From positions 1 to 7,465 of the forward strand of contig JAGHYP010000130.1 in assembly GCA_017743585.1 (NCBI GenBank): DNA of 7,465 nt, written 5' to 3'. Origin of the DNA: Chloroflexota bacterium. GTDB taxonomy: Bacteria; Chloroflexota; Anaerolineae; Aggregatilineales; UBA2796. Positions within the stretch are counted from its first letter, which is position 1. Each line of letters begins with the position of its first letter. The notes beneath the pieces were generated by a model. That model worked only from the letters and a program-made list of their open reading frames with translations, had not been told where the DNA came from and ran no database searches. Positions 6,405-7,465 of this stretch are shown one piece after another. Position numbers and translations under genes: made by a program.

Positions 6405-7465
6405 TTATCCAATTCCGCCCGCCCGCTCAGATTCGGCACGGCGCAAGTTCTCCGCCAGCAGCCGACTCAGCACCTCTTCGCGCGCCGCTGGGCTTCGCAG
6501 ATCGCCGATCAAATCCGACCAGCCGTAAGCCGCAAGCACCGCCGCGTCGAGCGCGTCGTGCAGCTCGGCGATGCGCGGCGCGATCTCCTTCGCCTCTCTG
6601 ACAAGGCGCACGCGCGATTGACCTGTCCGATATGCCTCGACGGCGTTATAGAGGTTAGTCAGCGTGCGCACGCTGAGCGCCTTCGGCGCATCCGCCAGTT
6701 CAGGCGGATTCAGCCACGCCTCGCGGACGCGATGCAGCTCGGCAGCCGCCGCGGCGATGGCGCGATATTCAGCCGCTTCCACTGGCTCAGCGCCAGGCGC
6801 GTATGGCAGCGGAAACGTCTCGAAAGTCGTGGTCGGCGTGTAACGCGGATCGTTGCCCTTGCCGAGCCATGTCCCCATGCGCAGCGACCACACCTCGTGC
6901 AGGTAGCTGTGCAAGACGCCGAAGAAGTAGTCATCTTCGCGCGCGAAAGTGTACACAACGCTCGTCGTCAGAAAATTGGCGGGCACCCAGACGAAAATGC
7001 GATGCTTAGACACTGCTGTGGTGCATAGCACTCGCGAAAGTCCACAAATGGCTTGGCGCAAGCCTGGACGCGCCTCACCATGTATCCACCAGCGGTCACG
7101 ATAAGCTCTGCGGCGCGCTTTCTGGCGCGCGGGATAGACTTTTTGACGGACGTGCGCAAAGGGCAGCTCGTACTGCGCCGCTTCCGACTCAGACATGTTC
7201 ACTCCGAAGTCGATCATCCAGCGCACGCTTGGGCGTTGCACTAGATCGCGCGCGTCGTAGAAGCGCACGATCACATCTGCATTGCTGCGCCCGCTTGCGT
7301 TCTGCGCAGCGAGCATCGCGCGCGCCTCGGCATCAGTCAGTTCGAATTCGCCTGCCTTGATGATGCCCTGAAAGGCGATGCGCGCGTTCTCGCGCAAGCG
7401 CTTGGCGATGGTGATATCCACGCTGGCGGTCAGATCGGGCGTGATGTGCGGCACAGGCTTGCCGT
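6405..7465 (-). CDS. C-terminal part of an MmeI-like class I SAM-dependent DNA methyltransferase, N-terminus beyond right edge
   Basis: The reading frame is open to the right edge; 352 complete residues are visible, counting the first full codon as 1. The segment matches the C-terminal half of large MmeI/type IIL-like DNA methyltransferases. Typical features are WMIDFGV at 82-88, the Arg-rich RRRAYRDRWWIHGEARPG region around 117-134, SKHRIFVW near 152-159, and the target-recognition-type stretch at about 175-220 containing FFGVLHSYLHEVWSLRMGT and RYTPTTTFETFPLP. A helical C-terminus follows, with LDAAVLAAYGW near 305-315. The catalytic NPPY and SAM motifs and any N-terminal nuclease domain would lie off-window, so whether this is a complete restriction-modification enzyme or a solitary methylase cannot be decided. 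The GTG codon at 7454 is internal, not the start: the conserved sequence continues in frame upstream of it. The gene ends five bases before the DUF554 ATG. Confidence 0.88.
   Translation of the reverse strand, partial: GKPVPHITPDLTASVDITIAKRLRENARIAFQGIIKAGEFELTDAEARAMLAAQNASGRSNADVIVRFYDARDLVQRPSVRWMIDFGVNMSESEAAQYELPFAHVRQKVYPARQKARRRAYRDRWWIHGEARPGLRQAICGLSRVLCTTAVSKHRIFVWVPANFLTTSVVYTFAREDDYFFGVLHSYLHEVWSLRMGTWLGKGNDPRYTPTTTFETFPLPYAPGAEPVEAAEYRAIAAAAAELHRVREAWLNPPELADAPKALSVRTLTNLYNAVEAYRTGQSRVRLVREAKEIAPRIAELHDALDAAVLAAYGWSDLIGDLRSPAAREEVLSRLLAENLRRAESERAGGIG

Noticed and set aside
3476..7465. Defence island built around the methyltransferase and PP2C-like gene
   Set aside because: No nuclease, helicase, BREX, DISARM or toxin gene is visible, and DUF554 plus a propeller receptor do not fit a known defence layout. 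The upstream region that would decide it is outside the window.

Overview
The window is a gene-dense, GC-rich (about 60 % by eye) bacterial segment in which every supported gene lies on the minus strand. The gene set suggests a member of the Chloroflexota, plausibly Anaerolineae-like: a long tandem-GAF sensor, a receiver fused to a worn-down GGDEF domain, a phosphatase-like/membrane/propeller protein, and an MmeI-like DNA methyltransferase. GTG starts fit this too. The assignment rests on recalled family resemblance, not on a marker gene, so it is moderate at best.

In transcription order (right to left) the first block is: (1) the C-terminal part of a class I SAM-dependent DNA methyltransferase of the MmeI/type IIL kind, cut by the right edge; (2) a DUF554 integral membrane protein starting 5 bases after the methyltransferase stop; (3) a 724-residue protein whose GTG start overlaps the DUF554 stop codon. 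Protein 3 joins a PP2C-like domain lacking key metal-binding motifs, a Pro/Ala-rich linker, one membrane helix and a beta-propeller-like C-terminus. These spacings look like one transcript.

An AT-richer gap of about 180 bases follows (3295-3475). It holds a candidate promoter, a pair of direct repeats and a strong Shine-Dalgarno sequence for the second block. That block is a two-component signalling unit: (4) a receiver domain with an intact phospho-acceptor site fused to a GGDEF-like domain whose signature has decayed to GNDNF; (5) after a 41-base spacer containing a perfect 8-bp hairpin, a membrane-anchored PAS plus four-GAF sensor that runs off the left edge (780 residues visible). Its output domain is not in the window.

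The likely theme is signal sensing and transduction at the membrane, with genes 4 and 5 probably co-transcribed. Nothing visible makes this a clear defence island, CRISPR locus or mobile element. No tRNA, rRNA, IS element or CRISPR repeat was seen. The most unusual points are the pseudo-phosphatase/propeller fusion, the exact 174-residue periodicity of the GAF modules, and the hairpin directly upstream of the sensor gene's ribosome binding site.
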